DNA from: Piscicola geometra
Taxonomy: Eukaryota; Annelida; Clitellata; Hirudinida; Piscicolidae
Reading direction: 5' to 3'
Assembly (NCBI GenBank): GCA_943735955.1
Contig: OX030964.1
Coordinates: 812,575-876,574 of the forward strand
DNA: 64,000 nt
Made by a program: the position numbers and the translations under genes. How positions within the stretch are numbered: position 1 is the stretch's first letter; every line of letters starts with the position of its first letter. Positions 51,781 through 64,000 of the stretch are shown here, piece by piece. Under the pieces are notes generated by a model. It was not told the DNA's origin. It did no database searches and saw only the letters and a program-made list of their open reading frames with translations.

Positions 51781-53040
51781 TTTAAGTCTCTATATTTAGG
51801 TTTTAAATTTCAAAAAAACGTGCTTTATGTTTACTCATGTATGTATTATAGAGATAAAAATAATTTTAAACACAATAATTGTATTAATCTTTTTTAATTG
51901 AGCTAATAGTTTTTCAGATTATCAGTGAACACTGACAGCCATAAAACCTCATCTAAAAGACAATATAAAATTTCTGAACTTAATTTTTGTTTAGTTTTCT
52001 TTTTTCCTTGTTTTTTTCACACAATTGTTACTATATGCTGAGACGCATTGCTGCGTAAATGAGAAGTTTAAAATCAACTTTTTAAAATGGAGCCCGTAAT
52101 GACGGCCATTTAAATCTTCGTGACTTATTATTTTTCACAAAAATAACTATTTTTACTTCATGAATTTGTTTTTGAAAATAATTTATTTAATATTCAATTA
52201 CTTTTTAACGTTACAACTTTAATTATTTAAAAAACCCAGTATTTTAGAAAAATCTATATTAACAAGCAAATCATGATAGTGTATTAATGTCCCGATCACC
52301 ATTATGAGAAATCGGAACAAACAGTGTTATTTAAGTAATTTAGAAGCTTCATGAAATAAATTATTAGACGATGCTTATCTCAAAATACTTCATTCAATGC
52401 ATTCTTCAATTAATATTATAAAAATACTACAAAAACTAATGTAAATTCGTGACACCTAATCCTAGTCTTATGTGATTCGGGACATTTGTGTTAACGTCAT
52501 GGTGGGCATGATATAAAATAATGATATAGTTTTCCGAAAAATAAACATAAGAGTCCAATATTCAAAATTTATCTTTTTTTACACATGAAATGTATTTAGA
52601 GAAAAAAAAATATTATATTACTCACTTGTTGCTTAATAAATCGCGATGATCAGCGAGACGCTAAAATCAGAACAGAAATTGTTGGAATGAACAAAATAGC
52701 CAAAAACTCATATAAATTGAGTGTTCTAAATTAGAGAGAAGTAAAAATACGTTTTTAAATATGCCTATGACTGAATAAATAAAACCAGATAGAACTAACT
52801 AAAACATAAATCTAAATATTTAATATTTGAGATTTGTAAAAGAAATGTAAGACATGCGTTTTTAGCCAATTTTCAATTTTTAAATAGATAGAAAGTATAA
52901 TATCGTAGTATTTATTATGAATATTCTAGATGGATAATATTTTTATATTCCTTTTCTTCAAAAAAATGCATCCAGTCTTGGATACGATTTTCCATTTTTT
53001 GTAAAAACAAGTAAGACACTGCAAATCGTAAGTCTGTAAT
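51781..53040. other. AT-rich region without recognised features
   Basis: No coding frame, array or transposon motif was found in these 1.26 kb. Confidence 0.45.
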
Positions 53041-53044
53041 CGAT

Positions 53045-56000
53045 TCTGGATTAACCCAATCAATCAATCAATCAAATCAATTTCTATAGCGCTCTTTCCT
53101 TAAATTCAAGAGCGCTCATGAATGAATTTGTTAAACAGATATGTCTTCAGATCCTTACGACAAGTAAATAATGATTTAGAAGTAGTTAAATAAGGAGGTA
53201 ATGAGTTCCAAATATATGGACCTGCATAATTTGATGATAAATAGGAGTACGGCTAACGATTCTAGCTGCATAACTAAAATGGTTTTAAAGTACTTTCAAG
53301 TAAATTATAATAGAGTGAATTACAATAGTCAATTCGAGATATAAAAAGTGCAGAAACTAGCATCTTTAAAGAAGGGTCACTTAAGTAAGGTAATAATTGT
53401 CTAATACGTGAGATGAAAATAGCAAGATTTAGTAACAAATAGAATTTGGTCTGATAAGGTTAGTTTTGAGTCAGAAATAAATCCTAAGCTACGACTATGA
53501 TTAGATGGAACAATAGTATGAGAGGAAGAATTACATGGATTAGTTTACTATTTTTATCAACAAATATAAGTTAAAATGTCGCTTCGGGCAGATGGGGCTC
53601 GTCAGCCCGGGAAGGCAACCCATCTAGGAGAAGGAAAACTCTGACAACCAACCGCTGCTGCCTTGCAGGCTATCCATTCATGGAAAAGGCTTTGGGAGTC
53701 AACCCCGAGGAAAAATCAGGAGTCGGAGTCCCTAAGGCGGTGGATTGTCATCTATGATGTTCTTCCGGCAGCCAAGTTGGCTCTAAGCGTGGTGCTTGCA
53801 CCCCCTTGGGTCTAGTCGACGAAGCCGAGAGGGGGGTCCTGTTGTTTGGGCAGCACAAGACCTCCACACACTTTGCCCAGGCTAGCGCCCTGGAGAGGTC
53901 ACTCCAGCTTCGATTATTCGTTCAACAACACGGGAAGTAGCAGTTTACCGGTTATAAGTCATATGCTTCATATGGCGCCAGGGGTTGCTTCCGACGGTGG
54001 GAGAGATCGCCATGTCTCATTTACAACTACCGCCCGCCTCAAGCTGGGCAGTCCCCAGTCAAATAGGTGTTGTTCCATCACAGTCTGCCTGCCCTACTGG
54101 GGCTCAGAGTGCTGCAACACTCGACAAGCAAACTTATTACGTACCCGCAAAAAAGAGTAAAAACAAAACAAAAAAACCTGCCCTAAAACTGGGCACCTGG
54201 AATGTGAGAACACTCACACCAGGGCTATCTCAAGATCTCCAGATGATCAGTGATGTCCGAAAGACTGCAGTTATCAACGATGAACTCGTGAGACTCCAGG
54301 TCGACATCGCCACACTGCAGGAGACTCGGCTAGCTGATTTTGGAAGTCTTAGAGAAAAAGATTACACATTCTTTTGGCAAGGGAAAAGTGCTGAAGACAA
54401 CAGAGAATACGGCGTTGGTTTTGCAGTCCGGAACCATCTGCTGGGAATGATAGAACCTTGCCAAAAAGGAACTGAAAGACTTCTATCACTCCGTCTTCAC
54501 ACCACTTCTGGGCCAGTCAACCTCATCAGTGCCTATGCACCAACCCTTAACGCATCGAGTGATTTCAAAGACGATTTCTATGACCAGCTAGATTCGCTTC
54601 TCAACAAAATCCCTAAAGAAGAACAACTAATACTGCTAGGTGACTAATGCAAGAGTGGGTGATGATCATTACTCTTGGTCCCCATGTCTTGGTAAATTTG
54701 GCGTCGGAAAGATGAAGGAAAATGGACAGCGACTCTTGGAGATGTGCTCATATCACAATCTCAGCATCACCAACACTTTTTTTCAGACGAAACCACAGCA
54801 TAAAGTTTCGTGGAGGCACCTACGATCTAAACACTGGCACCAGCTCGACCTGATCATCATCCGGCAATCTTCTTTGAAAAGTGTACTACATACTCGCACC
54901 TATCACAGCGCTGATTGTGATACCGATCATTCTCTGGTCTGTTGCAAACTGAGACTCCAGCCCAAGAAAGTTCACCGATCCAGGCCTGAAGGAAAACCCC
55001 GAATCGATGGGAGCAAAACAAACCACCCAGACAAAGTGGCACAGTTTAACTAAGATCTCTTGGAACTGTTCCACCTAAAACCTCCTGATGGAACAGCCAA
55101 AGAACGTTGGGACCATATCAGGGAAACGGTTTACAAGGCTGCGTCCAAAGTCTTTGAAAGAGGCAGAACAAAAACAGCGATTGGTTTGAAGCCCACTCCT
55201 TCACACTCACTCCAGCTATAGAAGATCGCCGCAGAACTCATCTGGAGTACAAGCTACATCCCAGCCAAAAAAGTCTACAGGCATACAGATCCTCCAAGAG
55301 TGCAGTTCAGAAATTAGCAAGAAAATGCGCTAATGACTACTGGCTTCAGCTATGCCAAAAGATTCAACAATCATCCGATACTGGAGACATCAAGGGCATG
55401 TACGACGGCATTAAAAAAGCCACAGGTCGCACTATGAAGACCATAGCCCCACTCAAGTCTGCCACTGGTGCAATCATAGACGATAAGTGCAAGCAGATGG
55501 ACCGCTGGGTAGAACACTACTCCGACCTATACTCCAAGCAGAATCACGTGAGTGATGAAGCCCTTGCCACAGTTGAAACTCTTCCACTCATGATGGAACT
55601 AGATGAAAAGCCCAGTGATACAGAATTAAAGAAGGCTATTGAAAGTTTGTCTTCAGCGAAAGCTCCAGAGGCTGATGGCATACCACCAGAAGTCATTAAA
55701 TGCGGTAGCACAGCCCTCCTAGAACAACTGCGCGGTCTCCTCTGCCAACGCTGGGAAGAAGGAACTGTACCTCAGGACATGAGAGACGCCAAAATAATCA
55801 CTTTATACACGAACAAGGGCGAGAGAAGTGATTGCAACAACTACAGAGGAATATCTCTACTCAGTGTCGTGGGCAAAGTGTTCGCACGTGTAGTCCTAAA
55901 AAGACTACAGAAGCTTGCTGATAGGGTGTATCCAGAATCACAAGCTGGGTTTCGCGCAGAAAGGTCAGTTATAGATATGATCTTCACACTCAGACAACTG

Positions 56001-57890
56001 CAAGAAAAGGCAGAGAACAATACAAATCCCTTTTCCTAGCTTTCATAGACCTGACCAAAGCGTTTGATCTTGTCAGTAGGGATGGACTCTTCAACATTCT
56101 GGCAAAGATTGGCTGCCCACCAAAGCTCCTGAGCGTGATAAAGTCGTTTCATGACAATATGAAAAGCACTGTGCAGTACGATGGGTCGACATCAAGTGCT
56201 TTTGAAATCCGCAGTGGCGTCAAACAAGGCTGTGTTCTCGCTCCCACTCTCGTCGGCATCTTCTTCGCTGTTATGCTGAAACGTGCCTTTGGAGCATCAA
56301 CAGAAGGTGTATATCTTCACTCCCGATCAGATGGCAGTCTTTTCAACCTGGCTCGTCTGAAGGCAAAAAGCAAAATACGAAAAGTGATGATAAGAGACAT
56401 GCTGTTTGCGGATGATGCAGCACTGGTCACCCACACTGAAACAGAACTGCAAAGACTGCTCGACAGGTTGTCCAAGGCATGCGATGAGTTTAACCTACAA
56501 ATCAGCCTCAAGAAAACACAGGTGATGGCACAGCACGCAGAACGACCTCACATCACTATCAACAAAATTGCTCTGGAAGTCGTCAGCCAGTTTACCTACC
56601 TTGGTTCGACAATCACTGATGACTTCTCACTAGTTGCAGAACTGAACCAGAGGATCGGCAAAGCTTCGACAACCTTTGCCAGGCTGTCACCAAGAGTTTG
56701 GAGCAACAAGATGCTGACAATAAAGACAAGGATAGTTGTGTACAAGGCATGTGTTCTGAGCACTCTTCTTTACGCCAGTGAATCTTGGACACTATATGCA
56801 TACCAGAAAAAAAGATTGAGCGCTTTCCACATGCGCTGTCTTCGACGCATGCTCGGGATCTCATGGCAAGACCGCGTCACAAACAACGAGGTGTTGGAGA
56901 GGGCAGCCATTTCAAGCATGACCACTCTTCTTCGTCAAAGACGTCTCCGATGGTTAGGACATGTACGTCGGATGGATGATGGCCGACTTCCCAAAGACGT
57001 GCTATTCGGCGAGCTTGCCTCAGGTTGGAGAGCAACTGGCAGGCCATACCTTCGCTACAAGGACGTCTGCAAGCGCGATCTAAAATCTACAGAGATAGAA
57101 GTCAGCACCTGGGAATCGCTTGCTGAAGATAAAAGCAGATGGAGACAAGCCTTGCGCATGGGACTAGAAGCGGGGGAAGCAGAGATTCGTCGGCTTGCCA
57201 GTGAAAAGCGCTCCCGCAAAAAAGAAAAACAGCAGCGATCTGCGACCAGCAGCCACCAACAATCAGCAGCGAGCAACAACCAGAGGCGAGCAACAACCAG
57301 CAGCCAACAAAAACCAACAGCCAACAACAACCAACAGCCAACAACAACCAGCTGCGAACGACAATCAGAAGAGAACAACAACCAACAAAGAACAACAACC
57401 ATCAGAGAACAACAACCAGCAGCGACAAAACCACAGCGAAAAGTTCTCCCTCGGCGCAAGTCCATTGTCTACTTAGACTGAAGGACGCCAACAAAAAAAA
57501 TAAGTTAAAATTTTAGTGGATTCAATTTTAAAGACATTGAGCTAGACCAGTTTTCAATAGATAATAGACCTAAACACAGTCATGTGTAGAAGATTCGTTC
57601 TGACAGTCTGTCCTTCATCTGCAGAGCTCATCTGCCTTGTGAAGTAGGTAGCCACTGGGTGCTTGCAAGCTGTGCACTGGTGCTCAATTTGAGGCCTTGG
57701 CACTTCTTCATTTTAAAATAAGTTTTTATTGTAGTCCGTTAGACAGTTATTGGTTGAAGATTTTAGTTCCGAGTACCGAGAGCAAGATAAATTTAAAACC
57801 AAAAAACAAGCAAAGATATAAATTATAATTATTATTTGAAGTTTAAAAAAACCAAATTATTAGATCAGAAGACAAACTATTTCACAAAAT
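53045..57890 (-). mobile_element. L2-like LINE 3' fragment, copy 2, interrupted by a LINE
   Basis: 53045-53577 and 57512-57890 together match 36531-37435 at high identity. On the minus strand the C-terminal LINE frame (KDLKTYLFNKF) and the GCGCTATAGAAATTGATTTG + (GATT)n tail are at the low-coordinate end. The LINE at 53578-57499 splits it. Confidence 0.85.
53578..57499 (+). mobile_element. LINE retrotransposon, nearly full length but broken, 12-bp target duplication
   Basis: Flanked by an exact 12-bp duplication ATAAGTTAAAAT (53566-53577 and 57500-57511). An apparently complete 5' leader rich in CCCGGG precedes a single large frame. The endonuclease starts at about 54185 (KLGTWNVRTLTP) and has LQETRL and NLISAYAP, but is frameshifted just after LLGD at 54645. 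Reverse transcriptase covers 55398-57100: NNYRGISLLSVVGKV, SQAGFRAERS, a frameshift near 56037, FIDLTKAFD, GVKQGCVLAPTL, FADDAALV. The tail has RRLRWLGHVRRMDDGRLP and a Gln/Asn-rich end. The 3' UTR is only about 20 bp and ends in A8. Single frame, length about 3.9 kb and very short 3' UTR suggest an RTE-like clade. At least four disabling changes. Confidence 0.92.
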
Positions 57891-57900
57891 CATTAAACGG

Positions 57901-58196
<296 letters not shown>

Positions 58197-58199
58197 AAA

Positions 58200-60110
58200 G
58201 ATCCATTGCATCATATATAATGGGAGAAAAAAAATTTTATAAATATTTTTCAGCAAACTCTTAAGTTTGGAAATCTCTAGTTCATTGAAACTATGTACTT
58301 AAAAGAATTATTAAACGCAATAGAGGTGTATAACGAAGCCATCATTGCATTGTCAATGTCAAAATCTCCAACATGACATTTGAAGTTGTTATGGCGAGTC
58401 CAAATATTAGGGAGATTAGAACAATTGAGTGATGATGAAAACTTGTCAGATGAAATATTTTCAGACGTTCAAATAATAAATGTTAAGCAATGTTAGGGCT
58501 AGCAAGTTTGAGATCGGTGAACACGGCAGCGAGAAAAAGTGGGAACACAAACATTTTAATTTCGGGACTAGGTTAAAAAGTAGAGACCGACCGAAACAGA
58601 TATTTTTATTTCGGCTGAAACCGAAATTAAACCGAAATTGTAATCAGATTTTCGGCCGAAACCGAAATTTTTCCCAACTTTTATTAAAAATAAAAAAATA
58701 GTATTTAAGGATGACAATGCCCGTTTAATCCAAACAAGCGTATATTTTAAGCCAAAAAAATAAGTTTTTTAACAACAAAAATGGTCTACATAAGTAATTG
58801 TTTATTAAATCAAAAAAATAGTATTGAACGATGACAATTTCTGTTTTATAATTAAATCCAAACAAACGAATATTGTAAGCCAGAAATAACTGTTTTTAAA
58901 CATTTTCACCAAGAAAGTTGCTGCGACGATCTGCGTAGATTTGCCCTGCAGAACTAAATTGTTGCTCGCTAGCCACACTTGTTGGGGGTGCAGATAAGTA
59001 TTATCGAGCAGCAGGCTCAAGACATGAATATTGACTGCAATGCCAATACGCAAAAATGTTGTATGTTCTATTGATCCTAGGCTCTTTATGATACGCCTGC
59101 ATTTGGAGTTCGTTTTCAGGCGTCTTCTTGGCGGCATCATCGTTGTTTTGGTTGGTAAGGTTAATTTTTTCGTGAATATCCCATAAGGATGATGAATCCA
59201 TACTGTTTGAAACGTTATTTTTCAGTATTTGTTCAGCCTGGTTGATGGGATTCTCTTCTGCAACAAAGTTTGGTTTGATAAAGTTTAAAACTTCTTTTTT
59301 GGCTTCCTCTTTTTCTAAATCGTCAAAATTGTCTTTGAAGCGAGGATCAAGCAAAGTAACTGCAAGCACTTCGGAAATTTTTTTTACAAACTCCAACCGT
59401 TTGTCTATCGCATCTCGAAGGGCTGCTTTCATCTGCATCAGTCCAACATCAGCTGACGTGATTTCTAATTTTGTTTTCAGCATAGAAATCATCGGAATGA
59501 CAATAGATATTGATGCATCATCGTAGCTGATCTCTGTGGTTGCGTCACTAAATGGTTTTAACACAACTATTATTCTTTCTATAAGTTTCCATTCTTCTTT
59601 TGTTAAGGAGTCGATGTCTCCATGTTCAACGGAATAAAAGTTAATTGCTTTTTGTTGCTCATTTAGCCTCGACAGCATCAAGTATGAGCTGTTCCAACGC
59701 GTCTCAACATCTTGAATCAGTGAATGTTGTGGAACATTTGCTGATTTTTGTATTTCCTTAAGATGACGACAAGCTTGTTCGCTGTGTTTGAAGTGAGAAA
59801 CTATTTTTCTTGATTTTTTGATAACTTTCTCCACTGAAGTTTGAAGAAAAATAGCATCTTTCACGACAAGTTGTAGATTATGTGCAAAACAACCAAAGTC
59901 ACGTATTCCCGCAATACGCATTGAGCTCACCATGTTGGGCGCATTGTCACGGATGCCCAGGTGAACTTTTTCATCCATCTCCCAGTTCAGAATTGCTTCT
60001 TTCAATTTTGATGCCAAATAAGCTCCTGTATGGGTTTCTTCTAAGACCATAGCATTCAAAACAACTTTCTTTCTTGAACTTTCATGCACTCCACACGACG
60101 TAATCATCTT
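58200..60110 (-). mobile_element. hAT transposon remnant, ZBED-like transposase
   Basis: On the minus strand 60107-59001 is a continuous 368-codon frame: IRDNAPNMVSSMR, FGCFAHNLQLVVKDA (catalytic region), DVETRWNSSYLML (hAT Trp/aromatic region) and a helical C-terminal half. After a frameshift near 59000 and one stop, the dimerisation domain continues (APPTSVASEQQFSSAGQIYADRR) to about 58860. The N-terminal BED finger is absent, cut by the SINE at 60110. Non-coding parts at 58255-58690 match hAT family E and end in a CGAAACCGAAAT-rich subterminal zone. This is the best-preserved hAT in the window but it is defective. Confidence 0.85.
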
Positions 60111-60245
60111 TCAATACATACGTCGCAAACACCGCATCATATACACTAGGTATATGATAGTTCACGGTCGCTTATCAGGGATTCAAACAGGCAACCTTTG
60201 AGTCGCAAGTCCGACGTCTGCCATCTAAGCCATCCTCGCTCTCCT
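60110..60245 (-). repeat. tRNA-derived SINE-like sequence (Ser/Leu class)
   Basis: The minus strand has GCGAGGATGGCTTAGATGGC (box A region) and, about 45 bp later, GGTTGCCTGTTTGAATCCC (box B region), the spacing and wording of a class II tRNA such as tRNA-Ser. The acceptor stem does not close, so it is a relic or SINE head rather than a working tRNA. Confidence 0.55.
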
Positions 60246-60430
60246 GTGAAAGTGACTACCTGTCTTGGCTGATGAGTTAGAAAGTACTGGATGATTAGAA
60301 ATACTTTGCATGTTGCCTTAATCTTTTTCACATAGCACTGCTCTTTTAATCTTTAAAAGCTACTTTTTCTTCACTTTTTATTACCTGTAAATCCACACCA
60401 AAGGATGAATGCTGAAACGTCTGTCATATA
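60246..60430 (-). mobile_element. piggyBac-like transposase fragment
   Basis: The minus strand aligns with 10420-10240 (shared TCTTGGCTGATGAGTTAGAA on the plus strand). It encodes DVSAFILWCGF, the diverged NAFILY region of piggyBac transposases. Stops are present. Confidence 0.5.
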
Positions 60431-60439
60431 TTAACTTAG

Positions 60440-60650
60440 CCAAAACCTCGGTATCCCACAATACCCGCTCTACATTCAAAATAAAAGTATATAAATTCTG
60501 GGGAAACCATCCGAGGATGTACAACTAAAAATGCAAATATCTGATAATTATAATAACACACTTTAAATATATTTTGACTAATGCCCCTATAATAGAGGTC
60601 AAAAGGCTTGCGTTGGTTCAATCCCAAACTAAACTAAAACTAACCTCCCT
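60440..60650 (+). mobile_element. CR1/Jockey-like LINE 3' end, truncated copy
   Basis: Aligned with 38100-38335: GGGGAAACCATCCGAGGATG, GTACAACTAAAAATGC, then AATAGAGGTCAAAAGGCTTG and a short CTAAA tail. Confidence 0.75.
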
Positions 60651-61137
60651 CATCCCTACTAAAAGTTATGTTTACCAAATCTACAGTAGATTTTGAACTC
60701 TTATGATTGTTAATACGCTTTTACGACTTGCCTTCAAACATTATTTAAAAAAAGTAAGCTTCATTTTATTTGTCTCTGTTTGAAATATTTGAAAATGTTT
60801 ACACGTGATTTAATCGAATTTTTGAGTGTCGACTCATGGACATCCTATGGTCGATATTTGGCAAATATAAAAAACGATCTGTAACCATTTCATTTATTAT
60901 TTTCTGTTTGGAATTTTCTAATAAACTTAATTATATTCAGATTAAGGTAAAAATGAGTTTTAAATATTCGGCTTTACAAACCTTAGTAACTTAGATAGCC
61001 GTCATTTTTTTAAAGACTTTATGGAAAATAATTTATATGAATATAGAAGTTTAAAATATATTACAATATTACGAAATTTCACTCATGAATATACCAAATC
61101 TCTTAGGAAAAGCACTGTAGTGACCTGAGTGCAAAGG
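60651..61137. other. Intergenic AT-rich region upstream of DCAF1
   Basis: No feature recognised. TCTCTTAG at about 61097-61105 could be a splice acceptor of a 5' untranslated exon. Confidence 0.4.
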
Positions 61138-64000
61138 ATGCCAGCACTCACGTCAACTGAGGAGGTCGCCAAGCTGCTCGAGGCGTGGGAGAGTTCCTTC
61201 TCCAACATCGAGGACAACACCACACTGCTGCTCGAGAAGACTGTCGATGTGAACAACCAGACGTTCGACCTCTGTGCTCTACTCAGCAGGTCGTGATGAT
61301 GATGATGGTGAGGATGTTGGTCGTGATGATGATGATGGTGAGGATGTTGGTCGTAATGATGATGGTGGTGTGGATGTTGGTCGTGATGATGATGGTGGTG
61401 AGGATGATGGTCATGATGATGATGGTGATGGTGGTGTTGTTAAGGATGGTTGGTGCAGAATGTCAGAGTGCAGAGTGGTTTAGTGCATGAGTGGATGCTT
61501 CGATCAGGACACTTTCTCTTTGAAAAGCTCTAATCAACAACATATGCCAGCATCGAACCACAACCAACACCACTCCATCAAACAACCATCACCATAACAA
61601 CCACCACCCCATCACCAAATGACCACCACTCCATCACCAAACAACCACCACTCCATCACCAAACAACCACCACCCCATCACCAAACAACCACCACTCCAT
61701 CACCAAACAACCACCACTCCATCACCAAACAACCACCACCCTATCACCAAACAACCACCACCCCATCACCAAACAACCACCACCCCATCACCAAACAACC
61801 ACCACCCCATCACCAAACAACCACCACTCCATCACCAAACAACCACCACTCCATCACCAAACAACCACCACCCTATCACCAAACAACCACCACCCCATCA
61901 CCAAACAACCACCACCCCATCACCAAACAACCACCACCCCATCACCAAACAACCACCACTCCATCACCAAACAACCACCACTCCATCACCAAACAACCAC
62001 CACCCCATCACCAAACAACCATTACTCCATCACCAAACAACCACCACTCCATCACCAAACAACCACCACCCCATCACCAAACAACCACCACTCCATCACC
62101 AAACAACCACCACTCCATCACCAAACAACCACCACCCCATCACCAAACAACCACCACTCCATCACCAAACAACCACCACTCCATCACCAAACAACCACCA
62201 CTCCATCACCAAACAACCACCACTCCATCACCAAACAACCACCACTCCATCACCAAACAACCACCACTCCATCACCAAACAACCACCACCCCATCACCAA
62301 ACAACCATCACCCCATCACCAAACAACCACCATCCCATCACCAAACAACCACCACTCCATCACCACTCGCTCGGCAGGATGGCAGAGATAGTGGAGATGG
62401 AGACAGCAGCCTGGTACACCAAGGACCCTGACCCGTTTGACGACCGCAATCCTAGTGCGTGCTTTGATCTGCACTCCACCCCATCTGCACTCCACCCCAT
62501 CTGCACTCCACCCCATCTGCACTCCACCCCATCTGCACCACCACTCTATCTGCACTTCACTACACCATCAACTACCCCTCCATCACACCATCAACTACCC
62601 ATCCATCACACCAGTCCGATCAGACCAGGACTTTGCTTTTGGCCACGTCATGAAGGCCATTTTTAAGAAAGAAAACTTCACCAACAAGGTGATGTCACAC
62701 AGTCCCATTAACCACACTACCCCCCAACCACACCATCCCCCAACCACAACATCCCCCAACCACACCATCCCCCAACCACACCACCCCCCAATCACACCAT
62801 CACACAACCACACCACCCTCCAACCACACCACCCCCAACCACACCATCCCCCAACCACAACATCCCACAACCACACCACCCCCCAACCACAACAAATCCC
62901 AACCACACCACCCCCCAACCACACCATCCCACAATCACACCATCCCACAATCACACCACCCCCCAATCACACCATCCCCCAATCATACCATACTTCCACC
63001 CACACCTTCACCCACCCACATCTCCACGCCACACTCTAACCCACCCACACTCTAACCCACCCACATCTCCACGCCACACTCTAACCCACCCACATCTCCA
63101 CGCCACACTCTAACCCACCCACATCTCCATGCCACACCCTAACTCACCCACACCTCAACTCACCCACACCCTAACCCACCCACACCCCAACCCACCCACA
63201 CCTCCACCCACACTCTAACCCACTCACACCTCCACCCACACTCTAACCCACCCACACCTCCACCCACACTCTAACCCACCCACACCTCCACCCACACTCT
63301 AACCCACCCACACTCTAACCCACTCACACCTCCACCCACACTCTAACCCACCCACAACTCCACGCCACACTCTAACCCACCCACATCTCCACGCCACACT
63401 CTTACCCACCCACATCTCCATGCCACACCCTAACTCACCCACACCCTAACCCACCCACACCTCCACCCACCCTCACAGATGATCAGCTCCTACCTGGCCA
63501 CTCGTGACCACCGTCTAGACGCCATCCAGACAGTCACGTGTCGTCTCCTCTATGACGTCATTCCGGGCCTCGAGACCGCCGTGGTCTTCCAGGACATTGT
63601 AGGAATGCTGCATCCACCTCTGCTGCATCTTTCCTCATCAATTCTATTTTGAACCATCCATCCAAATATCCTATCGCCACCATCAACCAAACAACATCAC
63701 CATCATCATCATTATCGTCAGCAACATTACAGCCATCAACATCATCATCATCACCACCACGACCACCACCACGAACACCACGACCACGACCACCACCACC
63801 ACCACCAACACGACCACCAACACGAACCACCACCACCACGACCACCACCACGACCACCACCAACACGAACCACCAGGACTTTCTGATTCGGAACCTCTTC
63901 GAGTGGAGCGAGAGCAACAGAGAGCCCATCTGCTCCTACGCCACAGGCATCCTCGGCTACGCCATGGACACGCAAGACATCGCAGCCTCCTTCCGACAGA
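61138..64000 (+). CDS. DCAF1: DCAF1 (VprBP), CRL4/EDVP ubiquitin-ligase substrate receptor, N-terminal exons (runs off window)
   Basis: Exons 61138-61289, 62378-62454, 62615-62688, 63479-63598 and 63877 to beyond 64000 join in phase into the first 182 residues. The ATG at 61138 has an in-frame TGA 12 bp upstream, so it is the first possible start. Exon 2 carries KDPDPFDDRNP, matching DPDPFDDRHP of human DCAF1; exon 4 has CRLLYDVIPGLETAVVFQ (human CRLLLDIMPGLETAVVFQ); exon 5 has YATGILGYAMDTQDIAASFR (human YSTGLLGGAMENQDIAANYR). This is the start of the armadillo-like N-terminal domain; the LisH and WD40 parts lie outside. DCAF1 binds DDB1 to recruit substrates to CUL4 in the nucleus. All four introns contain tandem arrays. 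Confidence 0.95.
61290..61440. repeat. 27-30 bp array starting exactly at the DCAF1 exon 1 donor, ~5 copies
   Basis: Each unit begins GTCGTGATGATG (or GTCGTAATG, GTCATGATG) and ends GGATGTTG. The first unit's GTCGTG is the splice donor (CAG|GTCGTG). The sense strand is nearly C-free. Confidence 0.93.
61612..62365. repeat. 22-bp G-free minisatellite in DCAF1 intron 1, ~34 copies
   Basis: Units read ACCACCACTCCATCACCAAA plus CA, with CTCC/CCCC/CCTA variants. It ends 13 bp before the exon 2 acceptor. Confidence 0.97.
62463..62545. repeat. 16-bp array CTGCACTCCACCCCAT in DCAF1 intron 2
   Basis: Four to five units that start about 10 bp after the exon 2 donor and fill half of this 160-bp intron. 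Confidence 0.93.
62700..63000. repeat. 16-bp G-free array CCCCCAACCACACCAT in DCAF1 intron 3
   Basis: About 18 units with AACCACA/AATCACA and ACCACCC variants. Confidence 0.92.
63000..63470. repeat. 28-bp G-free array in DCAF1 intron 3
   Basis: Units combine CACACTCTAACCCACC and CACACCTCCAC; runs to 10 bp before the exon 4 acceptor. Confidence 0.9.
63700..63876. repeat. CCACCACGA-rich array in DCAF1 intron 4
   Basis: Degenerate 9-12 bp units that run into the exon 5 acceptor, which reads CGAACCACCAG|GAC. Confidence 0.88.

Noticed and set aside
57055..57465. Minus-strand Leu/Cys-rich frames over the LINE tail
   Set aside because: Antisense shadows of the Gln/Asn-rich C-terminus of the LINE frame.
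60146..60331. Intact nuclear tRNA gene
   Set aside because: Box A and B are recognisable but the acceptor stem and anticodon arm do not fold properly; better read as a SINE head.
61619..62431. 270-codon Thr/Pro/His-rich frame
   Set aside because: It is the 22-bp array of DCAF1 intron 1; only its end (62378-62431) overlaps a real exon, in another frame use.

Overview
This is metazoan nuclear DNA from an unidentified invertebrate. It holds spliced genes with GT-AG introns, animal-type transposons (hAT, piggyBac, Ginger-like, L2/CR1 and RTE-like LINEs, tRNA-derived SINEs) and very large amounts of tandem repeat. I cannot name the phylum from the sequence.

Three real host genes can be assembled exon by exon with matching splice phases. 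(1) Minus strand, 29472 to 24775: a complete five-exon gene for a 495-residue secreted protein of the BPI/LBP/CETP/PLTP family. (2) Plus strand, 38555 to 49921: a complete nine-exon PGAP3 (PER1-like GPI fatty-acid remodelling enzyme), 318 residues. (3) Plus strand, 61138 to the window end: the first five coding exons of DCAF1 (VprBP), the substrate receptor of CRL4 and EDVP ubiquitin ligases. The three proteins have unrelated jobs (lipid binding in secretions, GPI-anchor maturation in the Golgi, ubiquitination), so nothing suggests an operon or pathway cluster.

Layout. 1-14.7 kb is repeat country: a dispersed repeat family with an inverted pair, several minisatellites (21 bp and two of 16 bp), a 132-bp solo LTR, a piggyBac remnant split by an hAT, and an eight-copy satellite of about 297 bp. 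14.7-24.7 kb is a transposon graveyard of hAT remnants, LINE fragments, SINE sequence and a Ginger-like element split by another hAT. 24.8-29.5 kb is the BPI-family gene, whose large fourth intron holds an hAT inside an hAT. 30.9-38.3 kb is a fragment of a multicopy gene family, an hAT split by a second hAT, and L2/CR1 LINE ends. 38.6-49.9 kb is PGAP3, of which more than 8 kb is tandem array. 50-60.7 kb is decayed transposons, including an L2 fragment split by a LINE with a 12-bp target-site duplication. 61.1-64 kb is DCAF1, again with array-filled introns.

The most unusual signal is in PGAP3 and DCAF1. Almost every intron is filled by its own private minisatellite. Several arrays start exactly at the 5' splice site or run into the 3' splice site, and most are strongly strand-asymmetric, many with almost no G on the sense strand. 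All exon boundaries were read by eye from splice consensus, phase and recalled family alignments. No search or computation was run.
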